This document shows positions 1-11,107 of a stretch of DNA of 64,000 bases, one piece after another (within the stretch, counting starts at the first letter, position 1; every line of letters begins with the position of its first letter). Source of the DNA: Campylobacter concisus (GTDB taxonomy: Bacteria; Campylobacterota; Campylobacteria; Campylobacterales; Campylobacteraceae); the NCBI RefSeq assembly GCF_902460845.1, contig NZ_CABPVS010000002.1, positions 124,001 through 188,000 of the forward strand. The letters are read 5' to 3'. The notes beneath the pieces were generated by a model. The model saw only the letters and a program-made list of their open reading frames with translations, did not search any database and was not told the DNA's origin. The position numbers and the translations under genes are program-made.

Positions 1-104
1 TGCTAAGCATCGGTGTCACCTTGGATGAGCTTTTCTATTCAGAAAATGGTGAGCTTATTTTTGAGTATACTATAGAAGATCGTGACTGCAAGATATTGCA
101 GTGA
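1..104 (+). CDS. C-terminal end of an unidentified protein (5' truncated)
   Basis: An open frame runs in from the left window edge and stops with TGA at 102-104, giving about 33 residues that begin LSIGVTLDELF and end CKILQ. The phrase GVTLDELF resembles the last helix of small XRE-family (Cro/CI-type) DNA-binding domains, where 'alGVsldeLf' is common. The helix-turn-helix itself would lie upstream of the window. The family is therefore only a suggestion. The gene converges on htpX. Confidence 0.4.
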   Translation, partial: LSIGVTLDELFYSENGELIFEYTIEDRDCKILQ

Positions 105-188
105 AATTTGGGGCTAAATTTCGGTTTTTTGGTTGAAAATTTGATCCTTTACAATTTTAAAATTCTATTTACTTACAAGAATCGACTA

Positions 189-226
189 CTGATTTTAGGC
201 CTCGAAAAGTTTGCCACTAAAATCAG
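189..226. repeat. intergenic inverted repeat (10-bp arms)
   Basis: CTGATTTTAG at 189-198 is perfectly repeated in inverse as CTAAAATCAG at 217-226, around an 18-nt loop. It lies between the plus-strand gene ending at 104 and the minus-strand htpX. It has no adjacent T-run, so it could be an RNA 3'-end stabiliser or a protein site. The rest of 105-304 shows no coding potential. Confidence 0.4.
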
Positions 227-304
227 AGCCGAAATTACTCGCTCATGAAATTTAAAATTTTTGTAAATTTATAAATTTAAAGCCAAAAAAGATGACAGAA
301 AAAG

Positions 305-338
305 AAATTTAGCCCAAATTTTACTAAAGGCTAAATTT
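305..338 (-). terminator. Rho-independent terminator of the ribA-htpX operon
   Basis: AAATTTAGCC (305-314) and GGCTAAATTT (329-338) are perfect 10-bp arms around a 14-nt loop. They start immediately after the htpX stop codon on the minus strand. On that strand the hairpin is followed by a T-rich run (complement of about 294-304). Confidence 0.7.
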
Positions 339-1208
339 TTACATACTTCTTTTTATTTCTTGCTCAAGCCTTTGAAGCTCAGCGATCCTATCGCTAGTGC
401 TTGGATGCGTTCTAAAAAGTACGCCAAGCTTGTTAGTTAGCGAGCCAAATGGATTTACGATAAACATATGAGCACTTTGTTCGCTTGCATTTTGCATAAT
501 GTAAGAATTTGAGTAGCTCTCAAGCTTTCTTAGAGCACTTGCAAGCCACTCTGGGTGTCCTGTTAGATAGGCTGCGCCTTTGTCCGCCTTGTACTCGCGC
601 TCCCTTGAGATCGCCATTTGGATGATTGTGGCAGCTATTGGCATGAGTATAGCAAGTGCTAGCATAACGATGGCATTACCGCCACCTCTTCTTGAACCGC
701 TGCTTTGCCCAGCAATACCACCAATCTTAGCAAAATTTGCAAGCATTGCGATAGCGCCAGCTAGTATGGCAGCGATTGAGCCAGTTAGGATGTCGTAATG
801 CCTTACGTGGCTTAGCTCGTGAGCTAGCACACCCTCGATCTCGTTTTCATTTAAAATTTTTAAAAGCCCCTCGGTTACTGCAACGGCTGCATGGCTTGGG
901 TTTCTGCCCGTGGCAAAGGCATTTGGTACCTCTTCTGGTATGATGTAAATTTTTGGCATAGGCAAATTTGCCTTTTGTGTGAGACGAGATACGATCTCAT
1001 AAAGCCCGTGAGCGTTACTCTCATCGACTGGGATAGCGTTATATCTTTTAAGCACCAGAGTATCACTAAAAAAATATGAAAAGATATTTGTGCCAGTTGC
1101 TATCAAAAAGGCGATCATCATGCCATGCTCACCGCCAATATATCCGCCAACAGCGATAAAAATCAGCATTAAAGTAACCATTAAAAAAGCAGTTTTAAAA
1201 ATTTCCAT
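339..1208 (-). CDS. htpX: Zinc metalloprotease HtpX (M48 family)
   Basis: This 289-aa inner-membrane protease matches the usual HtpX length. The family degrades misfolded membrane proteins on the cytoplasmic side. Two N-terminal membrane segments (about 7-25 and 30-48) are followed by the zinc motif HELSH at 130-134, with the third ligand expected in SREREYKADKGAA. Two more hydrophobic segments lie between these motifs. It is the last gene of the minus-strand operon, 8 bp beyond the unknown 121-aa gene, and is followed by a terminator hairpin. The family is often induced by membrane stress, but no regulatory site is obvious here. Confidence 0.93.
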   Translation of the reverse strand: MEIFKTAFLMVTLMLIFIAVGGYIGGEHGMMIAFLIATGTNIFSYFFSDTLVLKRYNAIPVDESNAHGLYEIVSRLTQKANLPMPKIYIIPEEVPNAFATGRNPSHAAVAVTEGLLKILNENEIEGVLAHELSHVRHYDILTGSIAAILAGAIAMLANFAKIGGIAGQSSGSRRGGGNAIVMLALAILMPIAATIIQMAISREREYKADKGAAYLTGHPEWLASALRKLESYSNSYIMQNASEQSAHMFIVNPFGSLTNKLGVLFRTHPSTSDRIAELQRLEQEIKRSM

Positions 1209-1216
1209 TTTTGTCC

Positions 1217-1582
1217 TTATTCTTTTATAGCATTTGGCAAGATCGCAGCATCGATGTTAAATTTTACAAGTTGTGTCAGTTCGATTTCGTCTTTTATTAA
1301 AACAGCTATAAGCGCGTCAAATAAATAACTCTCAGCAATCTTTGCTAAATCTTTTGCAATGTCAATATCGGCAATAATAAATTTTGCTCCAGCAGCGTTT
1401 GCGACGATAGCTTCATTTAAATTTGAGACAAGGACGCTAAAGCTAGCACCAAGACTTAACGCTTTTTTTATCAAATTTCTATCAAATTTAAAAAGATTTT
1501 GCCTACCACTTAGCACATCTGCCTCGCCCTCACAAAGAAACAGTGGCTCAAATTTGATCAGCTCATCACCTAAAATTTTCAT
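1217..1582 (-). CDS. Hypothetical protein, 121 aa
   Basis: I do not recognise this protein. It is soluble, without signal peptide or membrane segment. It alternates hydrophobic strands with helices (for example AKFIIADIDIAKDLAKIAE and DALIAVLIKDEIE), a pattern suggestive of a small alpha/beta fold. Its start overlaps the stop of the upstream 64-aa gene by 4 nt (ATGA), which points to translational coupling. It is followed closely by htpX. The operon position argues that it is a real gene, but says little about function. Confidence 0.75.
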   Translation of the reverse strand: MKILGDELIKFEPLFLCEGEADVLSGRQNLFKFDRNLIKKALSLGASFSVLVSNLNEAIVANAAGAKFIIADIDIAKDLAKIAESYLFDALIAVLIKDEIELTQLVKFNIDAAILPNAIKE

Positions 1583-1773
1583 CTCTCACCCTTTATGCAC
1601 TCTTTGCAGATGTATTTTCCGTCCCTTAGCACCATTTGATCGATGTCGCTAAAGACGCCGCATTTGCTGCACTCTTCGAAGTTGCTGGTGCTTATCTTGT
1701 CGCTTTTTTTTCTATTTTTAAAAAATATGATGTAAATCGCAACCAAAATCGCTACAAAAAGCAAGTATTTCAA
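1579..1773 (-). CDS. PP0621-like small membrane-anchored zinc-ribbon protein
   Basis: This 64-aa protein has an N-terminal membrane segment (residues 2-18), a basic stretch (KNRKKSDK), and two CxxC pairs, CSKCG and CKEC. These probably bind one zinc ion. The layout of one helix plus a short zinc ribbon matches the PP0621 family, whose function is unknown. Four-nt overlaps join it to rsmG upstream and to the 121-aa gene downstream, so it is translated within the ribA-htpX operon. Confidence 0.75.
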   Translation of the reverse strand: MKYLLFVAILVAIYIIFFKNRKKSDKISTSNFEECSKCGVFSDIDQMVLRDGKYICKECIKGER

Positions 1774-2339
1774 TGTATCTCCCCTCGGTTTTTGAGATTA
1801 AAAAATATGTAGTTTCTGTTTTTTTCATTATAAATTTGTGCGTCTATGCCTGAAATTTCCTCCATGACGCTAGAGCCCTTGTAGATGAGAAATTTAGTGC
1901 TCTCATCATAAAATCCCTTGCAAATTTTTATAAGCTCTTTTGTCTTGCTAAGCGCCCTTGAAGTGATGAGATCAGCCGTAAATTTATCTGCAAGCTCGAT
2001 CTTTTGGCTATGAACTTCTAAATTTTGCAAGCTAAGCTCGATCTTAGCGTAGCTTAGAAATGATGACTTTTTGGCTATCGGCTCAAAAAGGTGCCACTTA
2101 GTGTGCGGCATCGCAAGTGCTAGAAATATCGCTGGAAAGCCAGCCCCACTGCCAACATCGATCGCAGTTTTAGCACTTAGATCAAAAATTTCAAGCGGCT
2201 TTATGCTATCAAGCACCTGCTCGCTTATGTCTTTATAATTGCTTAAGCTATGAACCTTATTAAATTTAGCAAAAATTTGAGCGTAAGCCTTTACTTTTTT
2301 GTTAAATTCAGCTGGCAAGCAAAGCTCATTTTTCATCAC
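1770..2339 (-). CDS. rsmG: 16S rRNA (guanine-N7) methyltransferase RsmG
   Basis: At 189 aa this is close to the usual RsmG/GidB length. The enzyme uses S-adenosylmethionine to make m7G in the 530 loop of 16S rRNA (G527 in E. coli). The SAM-binding glycine loop [14 protein letters not shown] lies at 61-74, followed by the acidic end of strand 2 ([10 protein letters not shown]). A TSRALS segment is typical of the family. The start overlaps the ribA stop by 4 nt. An alternative start one codon downstream (MKNE) is equally plausible. Confidence 0.92.
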   Translation of the reverse strand: MMKNELCLPAEFNKKVKAYAQIFAKFNKVHSLSNYKDISEQVLDSIKPLEIFDLSAKTAIDVGSGAGFPAIFLALAMPHTKWHLFEPIAKKSSFLSYAKIELSLQNLEVHSQKIELADKFTADLITSRALSKTKELIKICKGFYDESTKFLIYKGSSVMEEISGIDAQIYNEKNRNYIFFNLKNRGEIH

Positions 2340-2899
2340 AAGATGTGTCCCATTTGCTCTTTTTTTACTTTCAAGTAGCCTTCGTTAAATTTGTTTGGTT
2401 TTATGACGATAGGCACGCGTTTTACAATCTTTACTGAGTTTAGTCCGTGAAGTTTTAATGGGTTATTTGTGAGTAAATTTACCTCTTTTATGCCGTAGTG
2501 ATTTAAGATAAAGTCAACCACTTCGTATGTCCTCTCATCAGCCTTAAAACCTAGCTGGTGATTGGCTTCTATCGTGTCAAAGCCCTTGTCTTGGAGGCTG
2601 TAAGCGTTTATCTTGTTTAAAAGCCCGATATTTCTACCCTCTTGACGTAGGTAGATGACCATGCCGCCATTTTCTTCGATATATTTTAGGCTCGCTTCGA
2701 GCTGGTCGCGGCAGTCGCACTTTAGGCTTCCGATCGCATCGCCAGTTAGGCATTCGGAGTGAATTCTAAGATTTACCACTTCGCTTAGAGGCTCTTTGTA
2801 GATCACGAGGTGCTCTTTTGCCCCTTCTTTGAAGGCTTGAACCTTATAAGTGCCAAATCTTGAGGGTAGATTTGCTACATTTGAAATTTCTATTTTCAT
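2336..2899 (-). CDS. ribA: GTP cyclohydrolase II
   Basis: RibA opens the imidazole ring of GTP in the first step of riboflavin synthesis. The 187-aa stand-alone enzyme has the zinc ligands C50, C61 and C63 in the segment [14 protein letters not shown], and the conserved [17 protein letters not shown] segment of the active site. It lacks a fused RibB (DHBP synthase) domain. It is the promoter-proximal gene of the minus-strand operon and is divergent from hemB across a 68-bp gap that must hold both promoters. Confidence 0.95.
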   Translation of the reverse strand: MKIEISNVANLPSRFGTYKVQAFKEGAKEHLVIYKEPLSEVVNLRIHSECLTGDAIGSLKCDCRDQLEASLKYIEENGGMVIYLRQEGRNIGLLNKINAYSLQDKGFDTIEANHQLGFKADERTYEVVDFILNHYGIKEVNLLTNNPLKLHGLNSVKIVKRVPIVIKPNKFNEGYLKVKKEQMGHIL

Positions 2900-2967
2900 T
2901 TTAAATTTACTCCAACTATGCTAAACTAGCTAAAAATCAAGCATTTTAACAAAGAAAAGGCAAAAAT

Positions 2968-3939
2968 ATGTTTAAACGTTTTAGAAGATTGAGAATAAAT
3001 CCAGCCCTAAGAGATATGATAAGAGAGACGAGCCTTAGCGTAAATGATTTTATTTATCCACTCTTTGTAGTCGAAGGCAAGGGCATTAAAAACGAAATTT
3101 CTTCAATGCCAGGCGTCTATCAAATGAGTATCGATGAGATTTTAAAAGAGTGCGAAGAGATAGTAAATTTAGGCATAAAATCGATCATTTTATTTGGCAT
3201 ACCAAGCCTAAAAGATAGCGTTGGCAGCGACGCACTAAGCAACGACGGTATCATCGCCACGACACTTCGAGCCATAAAAGATAAATTTCCAAATTTATTT
3301 GTCATCACAGATCTTTGCTTTTGCGAGTACACAGATCATGGCCACTGCGGCATTATCGACCACGTGCACAACACCATTGACAACGACGCCACACTTGAAA
3401 TTTCAGCCAAACAAGCCTTGATACACGCTCAAAATGGCGCTGATATGATCGCACCAAGCGGTATGATGGATGGTATCATCGCAACGCTAAGAGAGGCGCT
3501 TGATAGCAATGGCTATGAAAATTTACCAGTGATGGCATACTCGACTAAATTTGCCTCAGCCTACTACGGACCATTTCGTGACGTGGCGCAAAGTGCACCA
3601 AGCTTTGGCGATAGAAAGAGTTACCAAATGGACAGCGCAAACCGCCTTGAAGCCATAAATGAGAGCTTGCAGGACGAGGCGCAAGGCGCTGATATATTGA
3701 TGGTAAAGCCAGCGCTAGCCTATCTTGATGTTGTTAGAGAGCTTAGAAATTTAACCCTTCTACCAATCTGCGTCTATAACGTAAGCGGTGAGTATGCACT
3801 GCTAAAAGCTGGCGCAAAAGCTGGCATCATCGACTACGAGCGTGTTATGATGGAGACGCTTATCGGCTTTAAAAGAGCAGGGGCAAATTTGATCATCACT
3901 TATCACGCAAAAGAAGCAGCCAAAATTTTAAGGGGCTAA
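2968..3939 (+). CDS. hemB: Delta-aminolevulinic acid dehydratase (porphobilinogen synthase)
   Basis: HemB condenses two 5-aminolevulinate molecules to porphobilinogen in haem synthesis. The 323-aa protein has the cysteine-rich metal site C117, C119 and C127 in [13 protein letters not shown], which indicates a zinc-dependent form. It also has both Schiff-base lysines, K194 ([11 protein letters not shown]) and K247 (MVKPALAY). It is one nucleotide upstream of argF and in the same run as hemN, so two haem-pathway genes flank argF and a DUF2603 gene. Confidence 0.96.
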   Translation: MFKRFRRLRINPALRDMIRETSLSVNDFIYPLFVVEGKGIKNEISSMPGVYQMSIDEILKECEEIVNLGIKSIILFGIPSLKDSVGSDALSNDGIIATTLRAIKDKFPNLFVITDLCFCEYTDHGHCGIIDHVHNTIDNDATLEISAKQALIHAQNGADMIAPSGMMDGIIATLREALDSNGYENLPVMAYSTKFASAYYGPFRDVAQSAPSFGDRKSYQMDSANRLEAINESLQDEAQGADILMVKPALAYLDVVRELRNLTLLPICVYNVSGEYALLKAGAKAGIIDYERVMMETLIGFKRAGANLIITYHAKEAAKILRG

Positions 3940-3940
3940 G

Positions 3941-6694
<2,754 letters not shown>

Positions 6695-6744
6695 AAATTA
6701 TTTTTTTGTCATAAGATATTTAAAATACGTTTAATATTTCTTGA

Positions 6745-6752
6745 TGTATAAT
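6745..6752 (+). promoter_or_regulatory. extended -10 promoter of the secretion locus
   Basis: TGTATAAT lies 59 bp upstream of the tolC-like start, in a T-rich stretch typical of Campylobacter sigma-70 promoters, which often lack a -35 box. It is the only clear promoter before the whole 6811-15863 run. Confidence 0.6.
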
Positions 6753-6810
6753 TCGCATTAAAATTTTAAGTATAGACTTAATAATAAATAAAGGTAAAAG
6801 GATCTTAGTT

Positions 6811-8481
6811 ATGAAAAAGATGTTAGCAATTAGTGCTTTGGCAGTAACTGTGCTGTCAGCTCAAGATGTTCCTTATAGGATTTTTCTAGCTTCATTTGCA
6901 CAAGATGATAATCAGGCTAGAATCGACAGTGCTATTAATAAAGTTAATAGTAAAATTTCTGACAGTAGGCTGACCACAGGCATCTATGAGGTTGGTGGAC
7001 GAAAATTTTTATATGTTGACACAACCCCAGTCTCTGAGGATGAAGCTAATAGTCTATTAGTTAAAGTTCAAAACGAATCAGGCTATAAGGATGCTTTAAT
7101 GAGACCAAAAGCACCTGTAGCTGATACTCAAACAACAAAAAAATCTAATATAGAACAAGCTATATCAACTGAAGTAAAACCAGTAGCACAAGTTGATGAT
7201 GGAGTTTTGACTTTAGATCAAGTTATAAAGACTATTTTAAATGAAAATCCAAGTTTAAAAGCTACAGAATTTAACTATCTACAAGTTGGCAAAGATCTAA
7301 AAATAGCAAAAAATGCCTATTATCCAACACTTGACGCTGCTGCTAGAGTGGGATATGAGAAAAAACGCCTTGATGATGGAGTTTCTACAAGAAGAGGAGA
7401 TGGAAGAATTTCTGGCACATCTCTAACCTTAGTTGAAAATTTATACAATGGTGGTGCTGATAAAAATAGAATAAATTCCCAAAGCGCAAGGCTTGATTCA
7501 GCTGCTTATTCAGTAGCACAAGCTGCAGATAGACTTACATTAAATGCTGCGAATGCTTACTTGCAAGTTCTTCAAACTAAGAGAATTTTAGACATTGAAG
7601 AAGAAAACGTAAAGAGTCATGAGGAAATTTATAGTCAAATTAAAGATAGAGCAAGATCAGGTTATGGCGTAGCTTCCGAAGAGAGACAAGCTGGATCGCG
7701 CTATACTCTAGCTCAATCAAACTATACAGCCGCTAAAAATAACTATGAAGATGCACTTTCTACATTTGAGAAATTATATGGAAAAAAAGTTGCAGCTAAA
7801 AATTTAGTAATGCCTGAGTTTAGCCTTCCTTTGCCTAGCACAAAAGAAGCTGTTTATAACAAAGCAATTCTTTGCAATCCGTCACTTTTGGTTCAAAAAT
7901 CAAATATTGCTATGGCAGAGTCAGTTGTAAAAGAGAAAAATGCGCCTTTCTTACCAAAATTAGATCTTGTTGTATCTGGTGCGTATGATCATTCAAATGT
8001 TTTATATGACAATTATGAAGAACAAACATTTGACGCACTTTTAAGACTAAACTATAACCTTTACAATAAAGGTAATGATAAACTAGATAAAGAAAAAAGC
8101 CAACTTGCCGTTCAACAAGAGCAACAAACTTTAGATAATCTTGTAAGAGAGCTTAAAGAATCTTTGGAATTTTCATGGCAAAATTATGTTCTTAATCAAG
8201 AAAAAATGGGATATCTAAATCAACACGTTGAATATGCTAAAGCTACACTTGATGCTTATCAGGATGAATTTAGAATCGGTCGTCGTGATCTTATAAACTT
8301 GCTTGATGCCGAAAATGAATACAACTCTGCATTAAAAGAGATCGCTACAACTGAGACAGCACTATCTTATGCAAGATACAGACTGTTAGATAATATGGGA
8401 ATGATCTCAGATAGCTTTGAACCAGGTTTTGCAAAGAGATACATTCAAGGTGCTTGCAGCATTCAAAACGATTTAAGATAA
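6811..8481 (+). CDS. TolC-family outer-membrane efflux protein with SPOR-like N-terminal module
   Basis: This 556-aa protein is the likely outer-membrane channel of the type I secretion system encoded downstream. A signal peptide (about 1-17, cut near SAQ) precedes an unusual module (about 20-105). Its pattern, YRIFLASFAQDDNQARIDSA and later YEVGGRKFLYVDTTP, resembles a SPOR-type fold. After a linker (106-145), two TolC repeats follow (LTLDQVIKTILNENPSLKA onward). The family's long periplasmic coiled-coil segments are visible. RBS AAAGGATC precedes the ATG. A strong terminator lies just past the next start codon. Assignment to the TolC family is firm; the SPOR-like domain is inferred by eye. 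Confidence 0.88.
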   Translation: MKKMLAISALAVTVLSAQDVPYRIFLASFAQDDNQARIDSAINKVNSKISDSRLTTGIYEVGGRKFLYVDTTPVSEDEANSLLVKVQNESGYKDALMRPKAPVADTQTTKKSNIEQAISTEVKPVAQVDDGVLTLDQVIKTILNENPSLKATEFNYLQVGKDLKIAKNAYYPTLDAAARVGYEKKRLDDGVSTRRGDGRISGTSLTLVENLYNGGADKNRINSQSARLDSAAYSVAQAADRLTLNAANAYLQVLQTKRILDIEEENVKSHEEIYSQIKDRARSGYGVASEERQAGSRYTLAQSNYTAAKNNYEDALSTFEKLYGKKVAAKNLVMPEFSLPLPSTKEAVYNKAILCNPSLLVQKSNIAMAESVVKEKNAPFLPKLDLVVSGAYDHSNVLYDNYEEQTFDALLRLNYNLYNKGNDKLDKEKSQLAVQQEQQTLDNLVRELKESLEFSWQNYVLNQEKMGYLNQHVEYAKATLDAYQDEFRIGRRDLINLLDAENEYNSALKEIATTETALSYARYRLLDNMGMISDSFEPGFAKRYIQGACSIQNDLR

Positions 8482-8495
8482 AAATGTAAAAAGTA

Positions 8496-9158
8496 ATGAC
8501 CATGAGGGTCAAGACAAATTTTTGGACGCTTATTGTAAGCGTCCTTTTTTTATTATTAGCGAGTGCTATTGGAGATTTTATAAAATCAACAACTATAGCA
8601 AAGGTAGCTAAAATTTATGGAGAAGATGCAAGAAGAAGGGCCTCTGCTCTAAATTCTTTAATGACTTCATTGCAAGATGCAACTGAACAAGAGAAATTAA
8701 TAAAAGTGAATGACTTTTTTAACTCTTTTAGATGGGTTGATGATATGCAGCTTTGGCACAAAAAGGATTATTGGGCTACTAGAATGGAATTTATAGGAAA
8801 AGGTGCTGGTGACTGCGAAGACTACGTTATTGCAAAATATTTTACACTAAAGCAGCTAGGAATTCCAACTCAAAAATTATACTTCACATATGTTAAAGCC
8901 TTAAGATACAATCAAGCTCATATGGTTTTAGCATACTATGATACACCAAAATCTATTCCATTAATTTTAGATAACATAAATGGTAAAATAAAAATCGCAA
9001 CTCAAAGAACAGACCTTGTTCCAGTTTATAGTTTTAATGGTGATTCGCTATACTTGGCAAAACAAGAAGGTCTTGGTCAAGCAATACCAGGTGGAAATAA
9101 AAAACAAAATCCTAAGTGGGTGGAACTAATAGATAGGATAGGAAAAGAGGATTTATGA
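8496..9158 (+). CDS. lapG: LapG-like periplasmic transglutaminase-like cysteine protease (BTLCP)
   Basis: LapG proteases cut a dialanine site in RTX adhesins, releasing them from the cell surface, and are held inactive by LapD when c-di-GMP is high. This 220-aa protein has an N-terminal membrane or signal segment (about 10-25) and the triad C107 (GAGDCEDY), H142 (AHMVLAYY) and D159 (LILDN). The tryptophan-rich stretch before the cysteine fits the family. The RBS at the ATG is weak, and an intrinsic terminator (8524-8551) overlaps codons 10-19. The stop overlaps the lapD-like start by 4 nt. Confidence 0.88.
   Translation: MTMRVKTNFWTLIVSVLFLLLASAIGDFIKSTTIAKVAKIYGEDARRRASALNSLMTSLQDATEQEKLIKVNDFFNSFRWVDDMQLWHKKDYWATRMEFIGKGAGDCEDYVIAKYFTLKQLGIPTQKLYFTYVKALRYNQAHMVLAYYDTPKSIPLILDNINGKIKIATQRTDLVPVYSFNGDSLYLAKQEGLGQAIPGGNKKQNPKWVELIDRIGKEDL
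8524..8551 (+). terminator. strong intrinsic terminator inside the 5' end of lapG
   Basis: GGACGCTTA (8524-8532), loop TTG, and TAAGCGTCC (8536-8544) form a perfect 9-bp hairpin followed by seven T residues (8545-8551). It begins 43 bp after the tolC-like stop and 29 nt into lapG. It therefore terminates tolC transcripts or attenuates the downstream secretion genes. Confidence 0.85.
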
Positions 9159-11104
9159 CGCTATTTAAACAAATTATGATCGCCGTGATAACTTTTGGTA
9201 TCATGATTTTTATGGCTGTTGGCTACTTAAATTTTAAGAGCCTAAATGGATATATTAATGACCAGCTTGGTGAAAATGCAAGGCATACAGCAAATTCGCT
9301 TGGACTTGCTTTAAAGCCTATTATCGATCCAGACGATATGTCCTTGGCTCAAACAATGATAAATTCTATGTTTGACAGCGGCAGATACAAGCTTATCAAG
9401 CTTGAAGATGTTGATGGTAAGGTTCTTATTGAAAATTCTCAACAAACTGTTGTTAAAGATATTCCTGAGTGGTTTTACAAAATAGCCAAGTTCGAAGCAC
9501 CAATAGCAGATAGTGAGATTATGACTGGCTGGGCAAAATTTGGTACTCTTTATGTTCAAGGTAGCACTGCACTTGCCTACAATGAGCTTTATACTAACTC
9601 AAAAAATATTTTTAATTTTCTTCTTCTAATGATAATTGTCACTCTTGTGGTGGCATATTTCGCTCTAAAAGCTATTTTTAGACCGCTTATGAAGGTTCAA
9701 GATCAGGCTGAGGCCATACTTGATAATAAATTTATTATTCAGAAAAGAATTCCATTTACAGCTGATCTTAAAAAAATGGTTCTAGCTATGAACTCTATGG
9801 TTAGCAAGGTAAAAGACATTTTTGAGAGAGAGGCAGCCACACTTAGTAAGTATCAAGAACTTTTATATAAAGATACAATGAGCGGTGCTAATAACAGAAG
9901 ATTTTTTCAAACTAAATTTAGTGAGTATCTAGCAAGTGAAGAATATTCAAGTGGTGTTGCTTTACTTGTTAGTTTTAAAGATCTAATAAATTTAAAAAGT
10001 ACGCTTGGCTTTGAAAAATGGCAAAGCGTTGTAATGAAAATAGCTCAAATTTTACAAGAAAAATCAATTCATAATGATAAAAATGCGGTTGTTGCAAGGC
10101 TCAACGATAATGATTTCATCGTACTTTCGTATGGTAGAAATTCATCAAATTTCTTGGCTCTATGTGATGAAATTATGAACGAATTTAAAAAGCTTTATGC
10201 AAATTTTGCACTAAATGATAGTGAGTATCCAGTAAATGCTGCGATAGTAGAGTATTCACCAAATTCTGATATTAAGACACTTCTTACTTCAGCTGACGTT
10301 ACATTGGCTAGCTCAAGACTTGCTGGAAGCTTTACATATAAGGTATTTAATGAAAATCAAAATACTTTAGTGATTGGTAAAGAGAAGTATAAAGAGCTTA
10401 TTTTTGACTCAATAAAAGAGGATGAATTTAAATTTGCAGCTCAAAAAGTGATTGATCTTAATTCAAATTTTGAGCAGTATGAGCTTTATTTGAGGCTTGT
10501 TGATAAAGATGGCGTATGGCGTATGGCCTCATATTTCATGCCGATGGTTAATGAGCTAAATTTAGGTGCAATGCTTGATCTTCATATCTTAAATAGGGTA
10601 GCCAGAATTTTACCGGAGAATATCTTACCAAGCGGTAATTTAGCCATAAATTTGGGAAAAGAGATATTAAATTCAGATGAAAATTTTTCAAAACTCGAAG
10701 CTACACTTAAAAAGATAAGTCAAATTTCAAAATATAAAAACTATATAGAAATTCCAAATAAAGACGATATTAGCATAGAAAGTATAGTTAAGCTTACTAA
10801 AAAATTAAAAGAACTTGGCTTTGGATTTGGTTTTGACCACTTCGAGCTTAACGCAAAAGGTATCGAGAAACTAAAAGAATTTAACCCTGATTATGTAAAA
10901 ATTCAGTCAAATGTCTTGATTGACTTCTTAAGTGATAAGTCAGGAGTAAATACAAAACAATCACTTGATGTTGTTTTAAGCTCAAAAGACATTATTTTGA
11001 TCGCAATCGGTGTTGAAGGCGAAGAGCAGAAGAAAAAGTTAATCGATCTTGGCATTAAAAATATGCAAGGAATTTATATAGATGAAATTAAGAACATTGG
11101 ATGA
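9155..11104 (+). CDS. lapD: LapD-like inner-membrane c-di-GMP receptor (degenerate GGDEF/EAL)
   Basis: The 649-aa protein has LapD architecture: membrane helix 1 (about 7-24), periplasmic LapD/MoxY-type domain (25-150), helix 2 (about 152-172), HAMP, GGDEF and EAL domains. W126 in MTGWAKFG matches the conserved periplasmic Trp that in Pseudomonas LapD inserts into LapG. The GGDEF signature is degenerate (NDNDF in ARLNDNDFIVLS), and the EAL position reads YELYLRLV. It is therefore probably a c-di-GMP sensor, not an enzyme. In the known systems, ligand binding makes the periplasmic domain sequester LapG. ATGA overlap with lapG supports coupled production. Confidence 0.87.
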   Translation: MTLFKQIMIAVITFGIMIFMAVGYLNFKSLNGYINDQLGENARHTANSLGLALKPIIDPDDMSLAQTMINSMFDSGRYKLIKLEDVDGKVLIENSQQTVVKDIPEWFYKIAKFEAPIADSEIMTGWAKFGTLYVQGSTALAYNELYTNSKNIFNFLLLMIIVTLVVAYFALKAIFRPLMKVQDQAEAILDNKFIIQKRIPFTADLKKMVLAMNSMVSKVKDIFEREAATLSKYQELLYKDTMSGANNRRFFQTKFSEYLASEEYSSGVALLVSFKDLINLKSTLGFEKWQSVVMKIAQILQEKSIHNDKNAVVARLNDNDFIVLSYGRNSSNFLALCDEIMNEFKKLYANFALNDSEYPVNAAIVEYSPNSDIKTLLTSADVTLASSRLAGSFTYKVFNENQNTLVIGKEKYKELIFDSIKEDEFKFAAQKVIDLNSNFEQYELYLRLVDKDGVWRMASYFMPMVNELNLGAMLDLHILNRVARILPENILPSGNLAINLGKEILNSDENFSKLEATLKKISQISKYKNYIEIPNKDDISIESIVKLTKKLKELGFGFGFDHFELNAKGIEKLKEFNPDYVKIQSNVLIDFLSDKSGVNTKQSLDVVLSSKDIILIAIGVEGEEQKKKLIDLGIKNMQGIYIDEIKNIG

Positions 11105-11107
11105 TAG

